The notes under the pieces: generated by a model | Databases searched by the model: none | What the model was told of the DNA's origin: nothing | Seen by the model: only the letters and a program-made list of their open reading frames with translations | Shown: piece by piece, positions 30,518-44,076 of the stretch | Layout of the letters: every line of letters begins with the position of its first letter | Position numbering within the stretch: the first letter of the stretch is position 1 | Source: Erpobdella octoculata | Lineage: Eukaryota > Annelida > Clitellata > Hirudinida > Erpobdellidae | Direction of reading: 5' to 3' | DNA length: 64,000 bases | Assembly (NCBI GenBank): GCA_963978895.1 | Contig: OZ022242.1 | Coordinates: 20,055,977 to 20,119,976, forward strand | Program-made: the position numbers and the translations under genes

Positions 30518-32399
30518 TATCGTCACCATCATCGTCGTCGTCGTCGTCATCCCTAGTATATTCAATTTAGTTCAATGAATTTTTTTAATTAATTTTATTT
30601 CTTTATAAAAACGAGAGACATGTATAAGGATTTATATAAATTAAACTTGAAGTAAATAAGAAAGAGATTAATATAAAGATAATTAATTATTTTAAATTCA
30701 ACAATAGATAGATTATTATACTTATTTATTTAGATGCAAAGAAAATAATTTTACACGCCAGGCGACAAATTTGCTGCATGAATCAAAAGATGGCGGGAAT
30801 TTTGTAGAAAGACTGCTGCAGGAGATTCGTATTGCTCCCAGTTGTTCGCTATGTTTGTATTTCATCATATCAAGTAAGTAATTGTTTGTTTGCTTATTTA
30901 TTTGTTTGTTTGTTTGTTCCTTGTGTATTTCTGCCATTTGATAGGTACATGTTATACATAGGAAGATTTGTCGTGTGAGTGATCAGGTAGATATTGCGTG
31001 TATTCGGTAATGGATTGAAAGACAATCATATGTGACCTGAAGCATACAAAGTGAAAAGGAACAGGATGTAAAAAACAGAATGAGAGAGAGACAGAGACAG
31101 AGTGAAACATAGAGACAGATATAAGTGAACGAGATAAGACGACGACGACAGTAAATCTCGCAAGAAGCTCTGGCGATTATTTCAAAGAAAGCAAGCAGCC
31201 TTTGTTTGTTCTACTACAAAGAGACCGTCGCTATGGTGATGATGAAGATTCTGATCCTGATGATGATGGTGTTGCTGATAATGATGATGATGATGATGAT
31301 GACGACGATGTGCTGATGTCAATCTATCTACAACGGCACCGATAATAAAAAACTTACATGCCAAATGGACGAATGTTTCCTTTAAACGACAAACTGACAA
31401 CAACTCACTATACACAATACGATAACAATAACAACTCGCTATCACTAATTTCATCATTATCAACACCAACAGCATCATCACTATCATCACCAATATTCTT
31501 GCATGCAGGAGGACAACAGATGAGCAACAATAATAATAATAATGATAATCAAAGAAATCAAGTTGAAATAAAAAACTAAAAATCATTGATTGCATGTGAA
31601 CAAAAATTTGTTTTTCTTATTTATGTGTTTATTTATTAAAAACAAATGAATTTCCAAGATTTCAAAAGAAGTTATATTATATTCCAACCTTGTTATATTA
31701 TATTCCAACCTTGTTATATTATATTCGAACCATGTTATATTATATTCGAACCATGTTATATATTATATTATATTCCTTCTTCTACCGATTTTTTCTCTTA
31801 GAAGCTCTCTTGAGAGCTAACTTTATCTGCACTATGATAGTTGGTTTTAAAGTAAAGGGACTGCAGACTCATCGTCAGACACTAAGATGCATAAGTAATA
31901 GACGGAACAATGGACCGATGGTTAAAAAGAGGGGTGCAGACATATTTAATGGTATATACAAACAAACAAACAAACAGGCAAGCTGAGGTATACTACATCT
32001 CCCACACACAAACACTCACACACAGACAACTCTTCATTATCTTACCCTGAAGAAACGGCATATTCAGAATAAAAACCAACATCATCATCACCACTTAAAT
32101 TATAACAATCATCATCATGACGTTTAGAAAGGAAATAATTATAAATGAGCTCATGAAGGCATTAAATTGCTGTTGGATGAAATGATTATCGATGAGGTTG
32201 TTTGATATTATAGAATATTATTATAGTTAATCATATTATTCAAGATTATAAAGAAAACTTTTCTGTGGGATAATAAGAAATATAGGAATGACTTATATTG
32301 GGTGATAGTAATGCTGCTTAGAATAAATATTGATGAGTGATAATAAAGCATATTAGAAATATTGATTGATGATGACGACAAAGCATAATAGAATGAACA
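29566..32399. other. Intergenic, no gene; holds a (CAT)n tract and a small minisatellite
   Basis: Includes a (CAT)n tract at about 30463-30550, CAT/GAT-rich sequence at about 31220-31310, and a 21-bp-type minisatellite at about 31672-31775 (TTATATTATATTCCAACCTT). AAGATGGCGG at about 30788 lies in a small complex patch. Plus-strand frames at 29476-29968 are asparagine/serine/lysine-rich and unconvincing. Confidence 0.35.
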
Positions 32400-32409
32400 T
32401 TAAATTGAA

Positions 32410-32650
32410 TGTAGGTGTGTGATCATATAGCATGTTAGTATGTAGGTGTGTTACCATATAGCATATTAGTATGTAGGTGTGTGATCATATAGCATGTTAG
32501 TATGTAGGTGTGTGATCATATAGCATGTTAGTATGTAGGTGTGTTACCATATAGCATATTAGTATGTAGGTGTGTGATCATATAGCATGTTAGTATGTAG
32601 GTGTGTTACCATATAGCATATTAGTATGTAGGTGTGTGACCATTAGCATG
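32410..32650. repeat. 31-bp minisatellite with two alternating unit types
   Basis: About eight copies containing AGTATGTAGGTGTGT. One type continues GATCATATAGCATGTT, the other TACCATATAGCATATT. They interleave (A-B-A-A-B-A-B-like order), suggesting higher-order duplication. Confidence 0.92.
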
Positions 32651-33119
32651 TTACTATGACTATGGCAGCTTGTTCATGAATTTTAATGTTACAGTGAATA
32701 TGATGAATAATTGAGAATATATTATAATAATGAATAATTTTATCGATATTGAAAATGTGAAGAAAAGAAAATCATATGAAAATTGTACCCCTTCAGCCGA
32801 CATTTAAACATATTATTTCTACGATAAATGATTTTTGTGATGAAAACACTACAATTCCAGCAGACACATCATTCCGGGTAGACAGTAAAGAGAGCATAAG
32901 GGGGAGGGGACGTGGAAAGATATGTGGAGAGAAAAATTTGTATAAATATGAATATGCAAAGCTGATTCTTTCAATCTATTTCTAGATGTAAGATATATAT
33001 TGGAGGAGGAGGAACAGAGAGAACAATTGAATTACTCATTAACATCACAACATATAATAATAATAAATAATAATAAAATTAATAACAACTACACACAAAT
33101 AAATAAATGAACATAAAAA

Positions 33120-33250
33120 CGCGAACCTGTTTAAAAAACGCGCCCTCGCACCGCGCGCTTCCGGCAAAACGACAGCTTCCAAAAATATTGTCCAATCAGA
33201 GTGCGTCTACCTGCACGCATGCCTACGTCACTTCCGTGCATATCCGTGCT
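33120..33250. promoter_or_regulatory. Promoter-like CpG-rich island
   Basis: The densest CpG cluster of the intergenic region. It contains a CTTCCGGC ETS-type site (33158-33165), a CCAAT box (33192-33196) and TACGTCACTTCCG (33224-33236), a combined CRE and ETS site. These are typical of TATA-less promoters. It lies about 2 kb downstream of the Antp-like gene and 6.4 kb upstream of the mir-10-like hairpin, so it could start a minus-strand pri-miRNA or a non-coding transcript. The direction is not decidable from sequence. Confidence 0.45.
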
Positions 33251-34879
33251 TAAAAGTTAAGCAAATAATGATATTACTAATTACTATTATTAACAATAAA
33301 CAATATTTTTATTAAGTAAAAAAGAGTCGAACGAGTTTGAAAAAAATCGATAAATCGATGCGGTAAGATTGTCAAAAAATTACCCTTTTGCATACAGGCG
33401 TCCGTGATCGGTATTTTAATAAATATAATATAATAATAATGATAATTATTATTATTATTATAATTAATTATTGTAAATACAAAGAATGTTTACTTACTTT
33501 AGTTTATAAAAAAAATTAAGCAACACTTTTTTTTATAAAGTTCTGAAAAGATTCGCAAACCGCTTGTGACTTTCTAGAGGAACAAAAAGATAGAAAACAA
33601 ATTCACATACACACGTACATGCACGTCCATATATTTTCATATATGGACATATTACAAAGACTCTAAAACGAAAAACAAACTATCTTGTTAAGTAATCTAA
33701 TGTTCTATTTCGAATGAAAATGCAGCCGATAACGGAAGAACATAGCACGACATCAAAAAAAAGAAAAAATCTAAGAAAACAAGAAATATTTGCACATGCG
33801 CATTTGGTGTCTTTGTGAATAATCTAAACATTGGCTTAAAAATTATAGGTCACTGGAGACTTCAGCCAATGGTTGGATGGTAAATTAGGGCGACCCGATT
33901 CTTCTGATCGGCTGAAAGTGTCGGAGAGCCAGAATCCAATTGATTTTCAGTGCCGAATAGTTTTTGTTTCAACAATTTCCAGCAATTTCATTTATTTATG
34001 TTTTATGATTGTAAAAAAATTAATAAATTTAACAACAGCAAGGAATTTTGAACAATATCTACAGAAACACACACACACACACGCTTTTGAAAACAACTAA
34101 ATCGAATGATCTTATTCTAATCTGCACGCACGCGTAAACAAACATGTAAAGACAGAGTTAGAGTGAGATTTGAAAAAAACCCAGAAAAAATCATATAATA
34201 CAGGTAGAAGTACAACACGATTAATTCTGTTTTATCAACAAGTGCTAAGTGCTACACAAGAGATGAAAACGATGTTGATGATGACGATGATTGCAATAAT
34301 GATAACAAAACACAGAGAGACGCGACCATAGAAATAAAAGAAAAGAATCGAAGAAGAATAACTGTAACATTAACCTGTCTATGTTTTTGAAAATTGTTCC
34401 GAGTCCATTGCCGGGTGAAAAGTTTCGGAAATGGCAGTGCTAACACTTGAGCCGGCGGGTGATAATATGCAGTAAACAAAAGAAAAAAAGATGGCGGAGC
34501 TGCAGTGGCGATGTCAGCTGTAGAAGTAGCAGAAGTTGGCGGGAAAATGGTAATAAGATTGTAGTGCAGTCGTTGCGGTTGATGAGGATCGAATAAGTGG
34601 CTTTGTTTATGGTGCTGCAGAGGAAATTTGTGGTATCTGTGGTAGACGTCGTTGAAATGGAAATGGGCTTTATTGGATGTATTAATACTAATGTTCGTAT
34701 TGGCACAGGTAATGTGCACGTTGTAATTTTAAACAGAGACAGTGGCGTCTTTTTGCTACCAGTATAGGCGACTGGCAGCGGCAAGTACTAGCTGGTCGCC
34801 GGCTCTGGGAAACTGTTTATAATTACGACTTTTTGACTTAAAAGAAAGTCCGAATGAACTGCTTCAGTGGATTTAAACG
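33251..34879. other. Flank 3' of the Antp-like gene; unassigned frames at 34252-34784
   Basis: 33251-33870 is AT-rich. 34380-34800 is more complex and includes AAGATGGCGGA at about 34488. A minus-strand frame of 155 codons (34252-34719) and an overlapping one (34440-34784) cross it. They are Ser/Thr/His/Phe-rich and match no family I know, and no donor after the homeodomain would link them to the Hox gene. It may be part of a 3' UTR or a regulatory element. Confidence 0.3.
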
Positions 34880-34955
34880 ACTTCGAAGTTAATTACGCGT
34901 CATTTCGGACACTGTCCATTGATCGATGATAGATCATTAAATTAATCAATCAGTT
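34880..34955. promoter_or_regulatory. Cluster of Hox/PBC-type binding words
   Basis: ATTAATCAATCA at 34941-34952 reads on the minus strand as TGATTGATTAAT, two overlapping TGATNNAT half-composites. TAATTACGCGTCAT (about 34890) and ATCGATGATAGATCATTAA lie beside it. Such words are the known Exd-Hox composite type. In AT-rich DNA they can occur by chance. Confidence 0.3.
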
Positions 34956-35203
34956 TGTTAGCGATCTTCTGCGCTCAATAACACCATAAAGTACACTTTA
35001 TGACAACGCCGAAGATGCATGTCGACTCTTTATTCTTTTACGAATAACGAATCAGAGAATATTCTCCTAATCTTAACTGCTACTAAATATTTTTCCATGA
35101 ATATTATTATTTTTCATCCGCCTCTCCCCCTCTTTTCTTTCTTTCTATTTTCTGGGGATTTCTAGTTGCTGTACTTTTAGTTTATTTTTCGCTCTTTTTT
35201 ATT

Positions 35204-35472
35204 TTATCGAGCTTCTTTCTTCCACTTCATCCTTCGATTTTGAAACCAGATTTTGACCTAAAACAAGATTTTATATTAACATACATTTATATCTATATAA
35301 ATTATAATATGAGCATATTAATGATGACTTACTTGTCTCTCTGTGAGACATAGTTGATGAGAGATTTCGATTCTCCTCCTTCTTGTGAGATATTTATTGA
35401 AATGGAACTCCTTCTCCAATTCGAGAGTTTGGAATCTGGTGTAAGTCTGTCTGCCCCGCTTTCTGCTCAAAC
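35204..35472 (-). CDS. Exons 2 and 3 of the Antp-like Hox gene (homeodomain)
   Basis: Exon 2 starts after TTTTTTACCAG at 35473 and ends at Q44 of the homeodomain before a GTAAGT donor. The 75-bp intron ends TTGTTTTAG at 35258. Exon 3 encodes [17 protein letters not shown] and a TAA stop. The recognition helix keeps I47, Q50, N51 and M54. Exon 3 is only 54 bp of coding sequence, so it is easily missed by length-based gene finding. Confidence 0.9.
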
Positions 35473-36678
35473 CTGGTAAAAAATGCCCATCATTAACAAC
35501 TAAGTAGCAGTTATGTTTCAACTTATACATACAATATTAATGGATCTTTTGAAATAGTTTTTGTTTATCTTCAGCAGCGTCTTAGATTTCCTGCAATAAC
35601 CAGACCCATACATAGTCAATAACCAATAAGTTAACTATGTTATTACATCTAACGAATAGTAAACAAACGTTTTAAAACCTAACTTTCTAATTTTCAGAGG
35701 ACATGGGAAGATGTATATGTAAGCTTGACCAACTAAATGGATTTATCCAAGTTTCCCAGGACTTCAGTATAACTATTATAAGCGAGCCTACTTTGCTATT
35801 GTTATTTCCGCCATCAGTACAATTTATGATTTTGCATGTATGTGTACAATAGTGTACATATTTTTCTTAACTGAAATATTTTGAACTATCCGAACGGTAT
35901 TAGAAGCCGAAAGGCCCTTCTGTTTGAAAATAAATAAATAATATTGACACTAAAATGTGATTAATGATAAAATTTGGTTATATTGTCCATATACCTGTAT
36001 GATGTGATCTTTTGTGTACGTTCTATGTTCGTTCTACTTCTTCTCAAATCTCAGCAAAAATCTAATCGTTTTAGCTCAATTCAATGTTACTGTCGAAAAA
36101 CACTTACATTTAACGTATTGACAATATTGTAACTTTTTTGGTTTTTTTTAAGTTACTTTTTTTTGCTTTGATCAATGTTGTGGTCTTGAAGTCAGTCATG
36201 TGACTTACGCCATAATTAAAATTGTCAGAACAAAACATGGAAAAAAATTTTTGTTGACTGAACTTTAAGAATTCATCGAATTATGAAATAACAAATAATT
36301 CATCGCAGACAACCAAGTGGAGGTCAGTGGAGTTCAGCTAACGGGCAATTATGAAGGTAATAAAGTTACCGCCAGGCAAGGAGTGGACGGGCGAGGGAGT
36401 GAAGGAATGTCGCAGGGTTACCTCGCCAGTGATCATTCACCAGGAATTCACCATCTTTTTGCTCATAACCTCATTAAACCTCGTTCACAGGACATCATGA
36501 ATCAACGACCGCAACCTCTGATCGCAAGCTCTGAACTTTGACCTTGGACCAGTTCGATGAATGGTTAGTGGTAGATGATCATTTTTTTCTCTCCTTCACA
36601 CACAGACAAACACACACACATCCATATGAACATACACACATACACACGCGCGATCCCCAAATAACCCCATCCCCACCT

Positions 36679-36743
<65 letters not shown>

Positions 36744-39700
36744 TCTCTCTCCCTGTTCTTTCTCTCTTCCTGTCTCACTCCATTTATAAAATTACCAACC
36801 AACCTGTTTTTTTTTTTTTTTATAAATTCTGCTTTAACTTCTTTATGACATGCTAATTAAAACACGCAAACTTACATGATGACATGCATTACCTGCTAAT
36901 ATAATAATTAGCATGTACTGTTTTGTTTGCTTATATGAATTGTTTATGACATTTGCCGTCCAGACTTATTTGGTTGCTCTCTGATATTGCTAGAAAGCCA
37001 GCAGGAATGAAGGAACGCAGAAGCACCTGTATTTTTCTCGGCATTGATGATAAAAATAAATTTTCGTATAAGATGAAATGAAACGCACCTGGTATGAAAC
37101 ATCTGGCAATAATTAGTTCAAAGTCATGAGTTAGAAAGAGATGGAGAAAATAAGAAAGAATAGAGAGAGAAAGACAGGGAGAGACAGAGGGACAGGGAGA
37201 GACAGAGGGACAGGGAGAGACAGAGGGACAGGGATACAGGGAGAGACAGGGAGAGGGACTTCGTTAGAAAGAACTTAATTGAGAAAGATATTCGAAGAAA
37301 AAAAAGCATCAAACGATTTTTACGCTCTAATTTAATGTTTGGTTTTGAAAGAAAAATTCCGAAAGAAGGATGAAAGAAATTGGTCAAGGTGGTTATGATA
37401 TCGATACATAACAAATAGTGAAAAAAGTAAGTAGAAAGAGTGCTTGGTTGTGTCTCAGTCATTAGAATGTGCATAAGGCGAGTGTCCGCTGCAATCGAAT
37501 GGACACGAGGATGACGTGAAATTACACCATTAATCTCCTCCGCTTCCCAAATATCGATCTGCAAGGCCAAAAAAATGAATGGATGGATGTATGGCTTTTT
37601 GGATTGGTTGGAATGGTGATTGTATGCATGGAGTGGTGATTGTATGAATGGAATGGTGATTGTATGAATTGAGTGGTGATTGTATGAATGGAATGGTGAT
37701 TGTATGGATGGAGTGGTGATTGTATGAATGGAATGGTGATTGTATGGATGGAGTGGTGATTGTATGAATGGAATGGTGATTGTATTGAATGGAATTGTGA
37801 TTGTATGATTGGAATGGTGATTGTATGATTGAAATGGTGATAGTATGAATGGAATTGTGATTGTATTGAATGGAATGGGGATTGTATGGAATGGAATAGT
37901 GATTGTATTGAATGGAATTGTGATAGTGATTGTATTGAATGGAATGGTGATTGTATGGATGGAATAGTGATTAAGTGATTATATGGATTGTTGAAAAATA
38001 ACGGGAGATTAAATAGATATTAACTCGGTTCAAGAGATACGTTTAGGTGTGATAGATCTGATGTTTTCGTTAAGCAGATTTAAAAATAGAATCAAGAAAA
38101 ATGGAGAATATTTTATATTTATGTGGCAAAGTTCTTCTAACTAAACAACAGAAACGATGTTCATATTTTAACGAGGTTTTGTGAACTAACTGAAGATTAT
38201 AATTAATTGTATTACTTCGTAGAATAAATAATTTCAGGTTGCCAAGTTCAAACTGCAACTACAAATTAGAAATGTATTGTTGACCATCGCTTCATCATGG
38301 CTCTTCCCTTTCAAACTGAACATGCAGTAGGTTCAGGTTCGCCTATTTCGATAATCCCTTGCTACTTACTCAGGCCGAATAACGTTTACAGTGGCATATT
38401 AGTATATAGGCATTTATGTTATTCAAAGAGAAACATAAATGCAAGGTGAAATGCTTATAAAGTTTCAATAAAACCCATGGAGACAGATTATTCCATTCTA
38501 ACTCCGCCTTGCTTTTGCAAGCCAGTTCCATGTCTTGTTAAAGGACAGTTAAAAAGATCAAATATGATCTACGACAGGAAGTACTTAAGTGCTTCCTACT
38601 TACAGCCATTTCAGTCTTAAAACATTTGGTGTAAAGGACTATGAACTATTATTGAAAAAATAAACAATAAATTTATTCTATATTAACTTGGTCATACTAG
38701 GACCTTGGTCATACTAGGACAAATGATTTAAAAATTGACCAAGTTTTTATCAACAACTATAGCTGTAGAAATTATTCGAAAGTAGTTTGAATTTTGGGCG
38801 GGTCAAATTAAATGTTTTGCGGGTCACGTGGTCACAAAATGGGCCGGTGTCCATTTCTGAATAAATGACAGAAGTGACAGTCGAGTTGGATGAATTGAGG
38901 ACGGATTATATGGAATGAATGGATGTGTGTTTGAATAGATGGATATGTTTGAATGGATGAATGTGTGTTTGAATGGATGGATGTGTGATTGAATGGATGG
39001 ATTTCATTTAAAAAGGACTGCATCATTTAAAAAGGACTGCGTCATTTAAAAAGGACTGCATCATTTAAAAAGGACTGCATCGTTTAAAAAGGACTGCATC
39101 ATTTAAAAAGGACTGCATCATTTAAAAAGGACTGCATCGTTTAAAAAGGACTGCATCATTTAAAAAGGACCGCATCATTTAAAAAGGACTGCATCGTTTG
39201 AGGTTTTTGGTTTTGCATTCGACGTGCAGCTCGAAGTCAGCGTGGCAGGTAACCATGGTAACAGAGTCGATGAGAAACTGTCGCGTAATTGCCTCTGACG
39301 GAGTTGTGTAATTAGGCACAAGAGAGATTCCGTGAGATAAATGGAAAAAGTTGAGAGAGAGAGAGAGCGAGAGAGAGAGAGAGAGATTCAATAGAAACAA
39401 ATAAATCATGAAAAAATAAATTTTCTATATTACAGAAAATGGAAAAATATTACCATGACATTGTCTCATTATTCCATACTTAAATTATCTGTGGTTATGA
39501 CGATGATAATGATGACGGAGTTGAGAGAAGCAACAATACATGGCGTTACATAAAAAAACAATTGGACAAAAGAAAGGAAGTTGCCATTAATGGACGAAAA
39601 AAGTTTAAAAATACACAAGATGGCGTCGAAATAAAAATAAACCACTACGAAGGAGGATAAAGATGTGGAGAAGACAGGAGGAAGAAAGTTAAACAAAAAG

Positions 39701-39969
39701 GTAAAAAAATAAAAAGAGAAGAAGGAAGAAAACGGGAAGAGAAGTCGACCTTGGTCCTCTTTCATCCCGACATAATCTCTCCAGTCCAGGACCATCAAAA
39801 CGAAGAGTCATTTTGCCAACATCAGAGAGAAAAAGAGATGTATCGAAGCTAAGAGAGAAGGAGAGAGAACAATCTAATTTCCAATCAGTCATCAATCAAA
39901 CTGTTTTGTTCCCGCGGGTTCCTGAACTTATATCTCAAAATGTATATATATATATATACATACACACAT

Positions 39970-40016
<47 letters not shown>

Positions 40017-41978
40017 TTTGAATATTTAAAATCGGAGCAGGTCAACAGAGACTGCACCAGCCTTACTAGTCACTGGCCATCTAGTCGCAGATCAACTAGT
40101 CACTAGCTATAGTCACCGACATAACTAGTGTTGTTTGTATTAGTAATAAAACCTGAAATATAGATTTAACAATTTATTGAATAGCTATTTTCTGACATTT
40201 TCCACATAGACATTATTTAAATGACAGTACAATATACTTGCTAAAAATTGTATGAAGGAATTACTTCAGGTTTAATGTGTGCTTCTGCTACGTTAAAAAC
40301 TAAAAGAAAATAAGAAAATTAATTGTTTAAAATGGAAGATTATCTGGTTTCTTTTGAAGGTTGAATCGATTTGTTAACAACAAAGATAATAAAAATTTTG
40401 CAGTTTTAATAGATTTCAGTTTGGCATGAAAATTTGATAATAGGTTAGAATTTTGTGTTCAAACTCCAATGAATTGATAAAATAAGGTAGATCAATCACG
40501 GATTTGGTACAAAAGTTCAATGATTGCTGACGTATTTCTGTACATTTCCCTTAATTTATCTGTTATGTCAGTATTATGTAAATCCCCTTTTTGGTTGGTT
40601 CTATTAAATCCTAAACAAATACTCATAGCATTAATTAACTTATAAAATGTTCTTCTATGTGCGGGTGTGCTCGCATACATCTTTCTCTCGCGTGCAAGCT
40701 GGCCTGGCGACAAGCTGGGAAACGATTACTTTGGAGACATTAGTTGGCCAGCGACTACTTGGACAGCGACTAGATGGGCTGGCGACTATTTGGTGACTGC
40801 GAGTTGACCCGGGTGCTTGCTTGGCGGTGACTGGTTGGACGTAACTGGAGTAGGAAATATATTCGCGTTAATATGTGGTAAATAATTGAAATTGATCTTA
40901 TTTGTAGGTTCTTGAAACAATAAAAAAACAATGTTTAACTCAATAATATATTTACCCAGCAGCAATAAAGTTAAAGTTATCCATGTAGTTCTAGATATCT
41001 AGAACTACACGAGTTATCAAAACTCAAAACTATCATAGCCGAGTCTCATGTTTCCGAAGACCATAGGCGTAGGGCAAGCTGCATCGGGCGCCGTCAATGG
41101 GGCGCCCGAAAGAGGATTCAGGATTCAATGTATTCATATTCGAATAACTTTTTCAGGGAGGAAAAATGAAACGAAGGTTTGGAAAAGTGGCTTAAACTAA
41201 CCCCCCCGGCCATCAAGGTTTTTTGGGTGGAAAAATAAAATGAGGGTGTGGAAACAAAATTTGAAAAGTGGCTCTGACTACACCGACCCAGGTCATCAGG
41301 TTTTTTGGGAACCAGAAGCAAAAGAGGTTATGCAGGGGGCGCAATTTTTGAGTTTTATCCCCGGGCGTAGAAGACCCTAGTTACGCCTCTGCCTAAGACA
41401 TGGACGACTTCCTACGCAGCGTTTATTGGAGATGGTCGGTATAAAGTAGGGAGCCATTCGCCACGGGCTGTGCTATTGAAAGAGATGCAAAAGTTTTTTG
41501 GGTGACAAAATATGAAGAAAAGACAATAATTTGATTTTTACACCCAGTCCTCGAGCGGTCGGAACCCACCCTACGCCACTGCCATCGTACATTTTTTTCA
41601 AGCACATCTTACAAAGCTTGCTGGCACTTTGCCGTATTGACCAAACCAACCCATTTCAACATACAAAGATTTTCTTCAACAGACACTCTGATTCCCAAAT
41701 ATTCCTCCATAACTGATTTTATTTATCAATCCTATCATAGTTTCTATAACAGTTTCTACTCTTTTTATCCAATGCTATCCACCAGATACGTCCTTCGATG
41801 AGCCATAGCAGCACAACCATTACTGGAAAAGATGGATGTCCTGGTAAAATGCATGCCATCAGAAACTTGATCGATTCCCCGCTCTGACGTCTGCAATTAG
41901 CGTCACACACGCCGGGCAATTATTTTTAGCGCGCTATACAAATAAGCCAGCGATATCGCTGTTTTTAAGCATCCTTTG

Positions 41979-42020
<42 letters not shown>

Positions 42021-42299
42021 CGCTCTCGCTCTTTCTCTCTCCTTTTTAGCCGTGTTAAGTTTTCAGTGCAACCAGCTTTAAATGTTTCTATTGCTTTGTT
42101 TGTTTACATTCGGCGCGTTGTTTTGCTTTGCTCGTTTGTGGCTTCGTCATGCTCTGTTTGCAATTCAATGCCATGTTTCTAAATTTAAGCATTAGTTTGA
42201 AAAATTATATTTGTGCTGTAATGTTTATAACTGTAATATTACAGTAATACTTTTATATAAATTATTATTTTTGGTATTCATCATTATCACCACCACCAC

Positions 42300-42330
<31 letters not shown>

Positions 42331-43264
42331 GTCGTTATTCATTACTATAACTATCGCTATCATAAGGCATCCATTTCCACTAATCCTGTTATGAAACGAC
42401 TGCCCAGTAAACAAACGCGTATGCAATCTGGAAAGAAACAAAATACAAGAAATCACGCACAAGCACACACGATAACACACGCACACACGATAACACACAG
42501 TCAGCTGTTGGTGACTCGTCTTTTCAAAATGATTCAAACGTTCGAGTTTTTGAGAGAGAAAAATATATGACATATGAGCCAATATGATGTCTAAGATGTG
42601 TATACATGGGAACTATTTTTTTTATTAGATCTACTTATCAATGTAATTTATTACAAATTTTATAGAAAACATATCCAATAAATGTATTTATGATTTTATT
42701 TCTTTATCATATTTAAATAAAGATTTTAAGTAGTTCTGAATTCATTTAATAAGGTCACTTTAAATATAGTTCAACATGCAAACAGTAAAATATATAATAG
42801 TTCCATCTGTTAAATATTTACTACTAAACTTTAAAATAGAGCAAATAATAATAATTATTGTTATTATTATTATAAAGTTATTATTTTTTTTGTTTTTCAG
42901 GCAGCTGCACGAAACTGAAGAGGATAATGATGATAATGATGCTTCCAACTTCTCATCCACAAACAGTTAAACATTTCCTCTTTCTATGCCCGTCCTTGCA
43001 ACAATCGCGTGTGAAAACTAAAAATATTACGTTAAGTAACAAATTCTTTTCGTCTCCAGTAATAAAAAATAATTTTGTCGACGTAATTTGACTTACTGTT
43101 GGAATGGAAGAAGAAGGCGGAAAAATTGCAATAAAAGGATTTAAAGTAATGAGTAATAACTAAATAACTAATTCAATGTTTCAAATGAATTCTTAACAAA
43201 TAATTGTCACATAACATTAGGTTTCACAACTGATAGGTCGAGTTGGAATACAAGTCACACACAC

Positions 43265-43312
<48 letters not shown>

Positions 43313-43992
43313 CAGTGTGGAAGGATTAGCACGATAACGTAAGATTCTTCTGTTCACAACTCGGTGTTATAAAATTATTCCAAATATTCGCCACTCATAG
43401 CTTCTTTCCCAGTTCGGCAAGCGACCGATCGGAGCGCAACCTAGCTCCAATTACTCCGGCGAATTAGGTTCGATTCCCAATGGAGTTTTTGACGCACGAA
43501 AGAATAAGCCAGTGACTACAGAAAGAATAAGCAATGTGAATTGAAGAAAAGACGGACGGACCACTGGGGTCGACGGACGGATGGAAAGACGCGGGGAAAA
43601 GAAATTGGGGACAGTCAGTCATTGTGAGAGAGCTAATAGCCTCATCGACTAACCGCTACGCCGTGATAGCGCGCGCATTATGTGGTCTAGACACTTGAAC
43701 GATCACTACCCCCATGGAGCGTAATTAATACGAGTGGAAAAAAATGGAAAAAGAAAAATTAGGCCATTAGAAATGAAAGACAGACAGGGACATTGAGACG
43801 ATCAAAGAGATATATATTATTATAGATATATATATAGTAAGAGAATGAAGAGATGCATGGAATTGCATCGGCAAGACAATGGTTGGCAATCAATTATATC
43901 ACAGAATAGAACCATTTAGCGCTATGTCGAAGCTCGCTAACCAAATACAGCTAACATTACAAAAACAACCTATCTCTCATTCTCCTTGTCCC

Positions 43993-44076
<84 letters not shown>

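Noticed and set aside
35318..35530. Single-exon 70-residue homeodomain protein.
   Set aside because: Its ends are intron sequence; a GTAAGT donor after Q44 and a TTACCAG acceptor before the homeodomain show it is the middle exon of a three-exon gene.
36317..36541. 74-codon plus-strand frame in intron 1 of ordinary composition.
   Set aside because: It starts at GTG, has no splice partners and is antisense to the Hox gene; a non-coding element explains it better.
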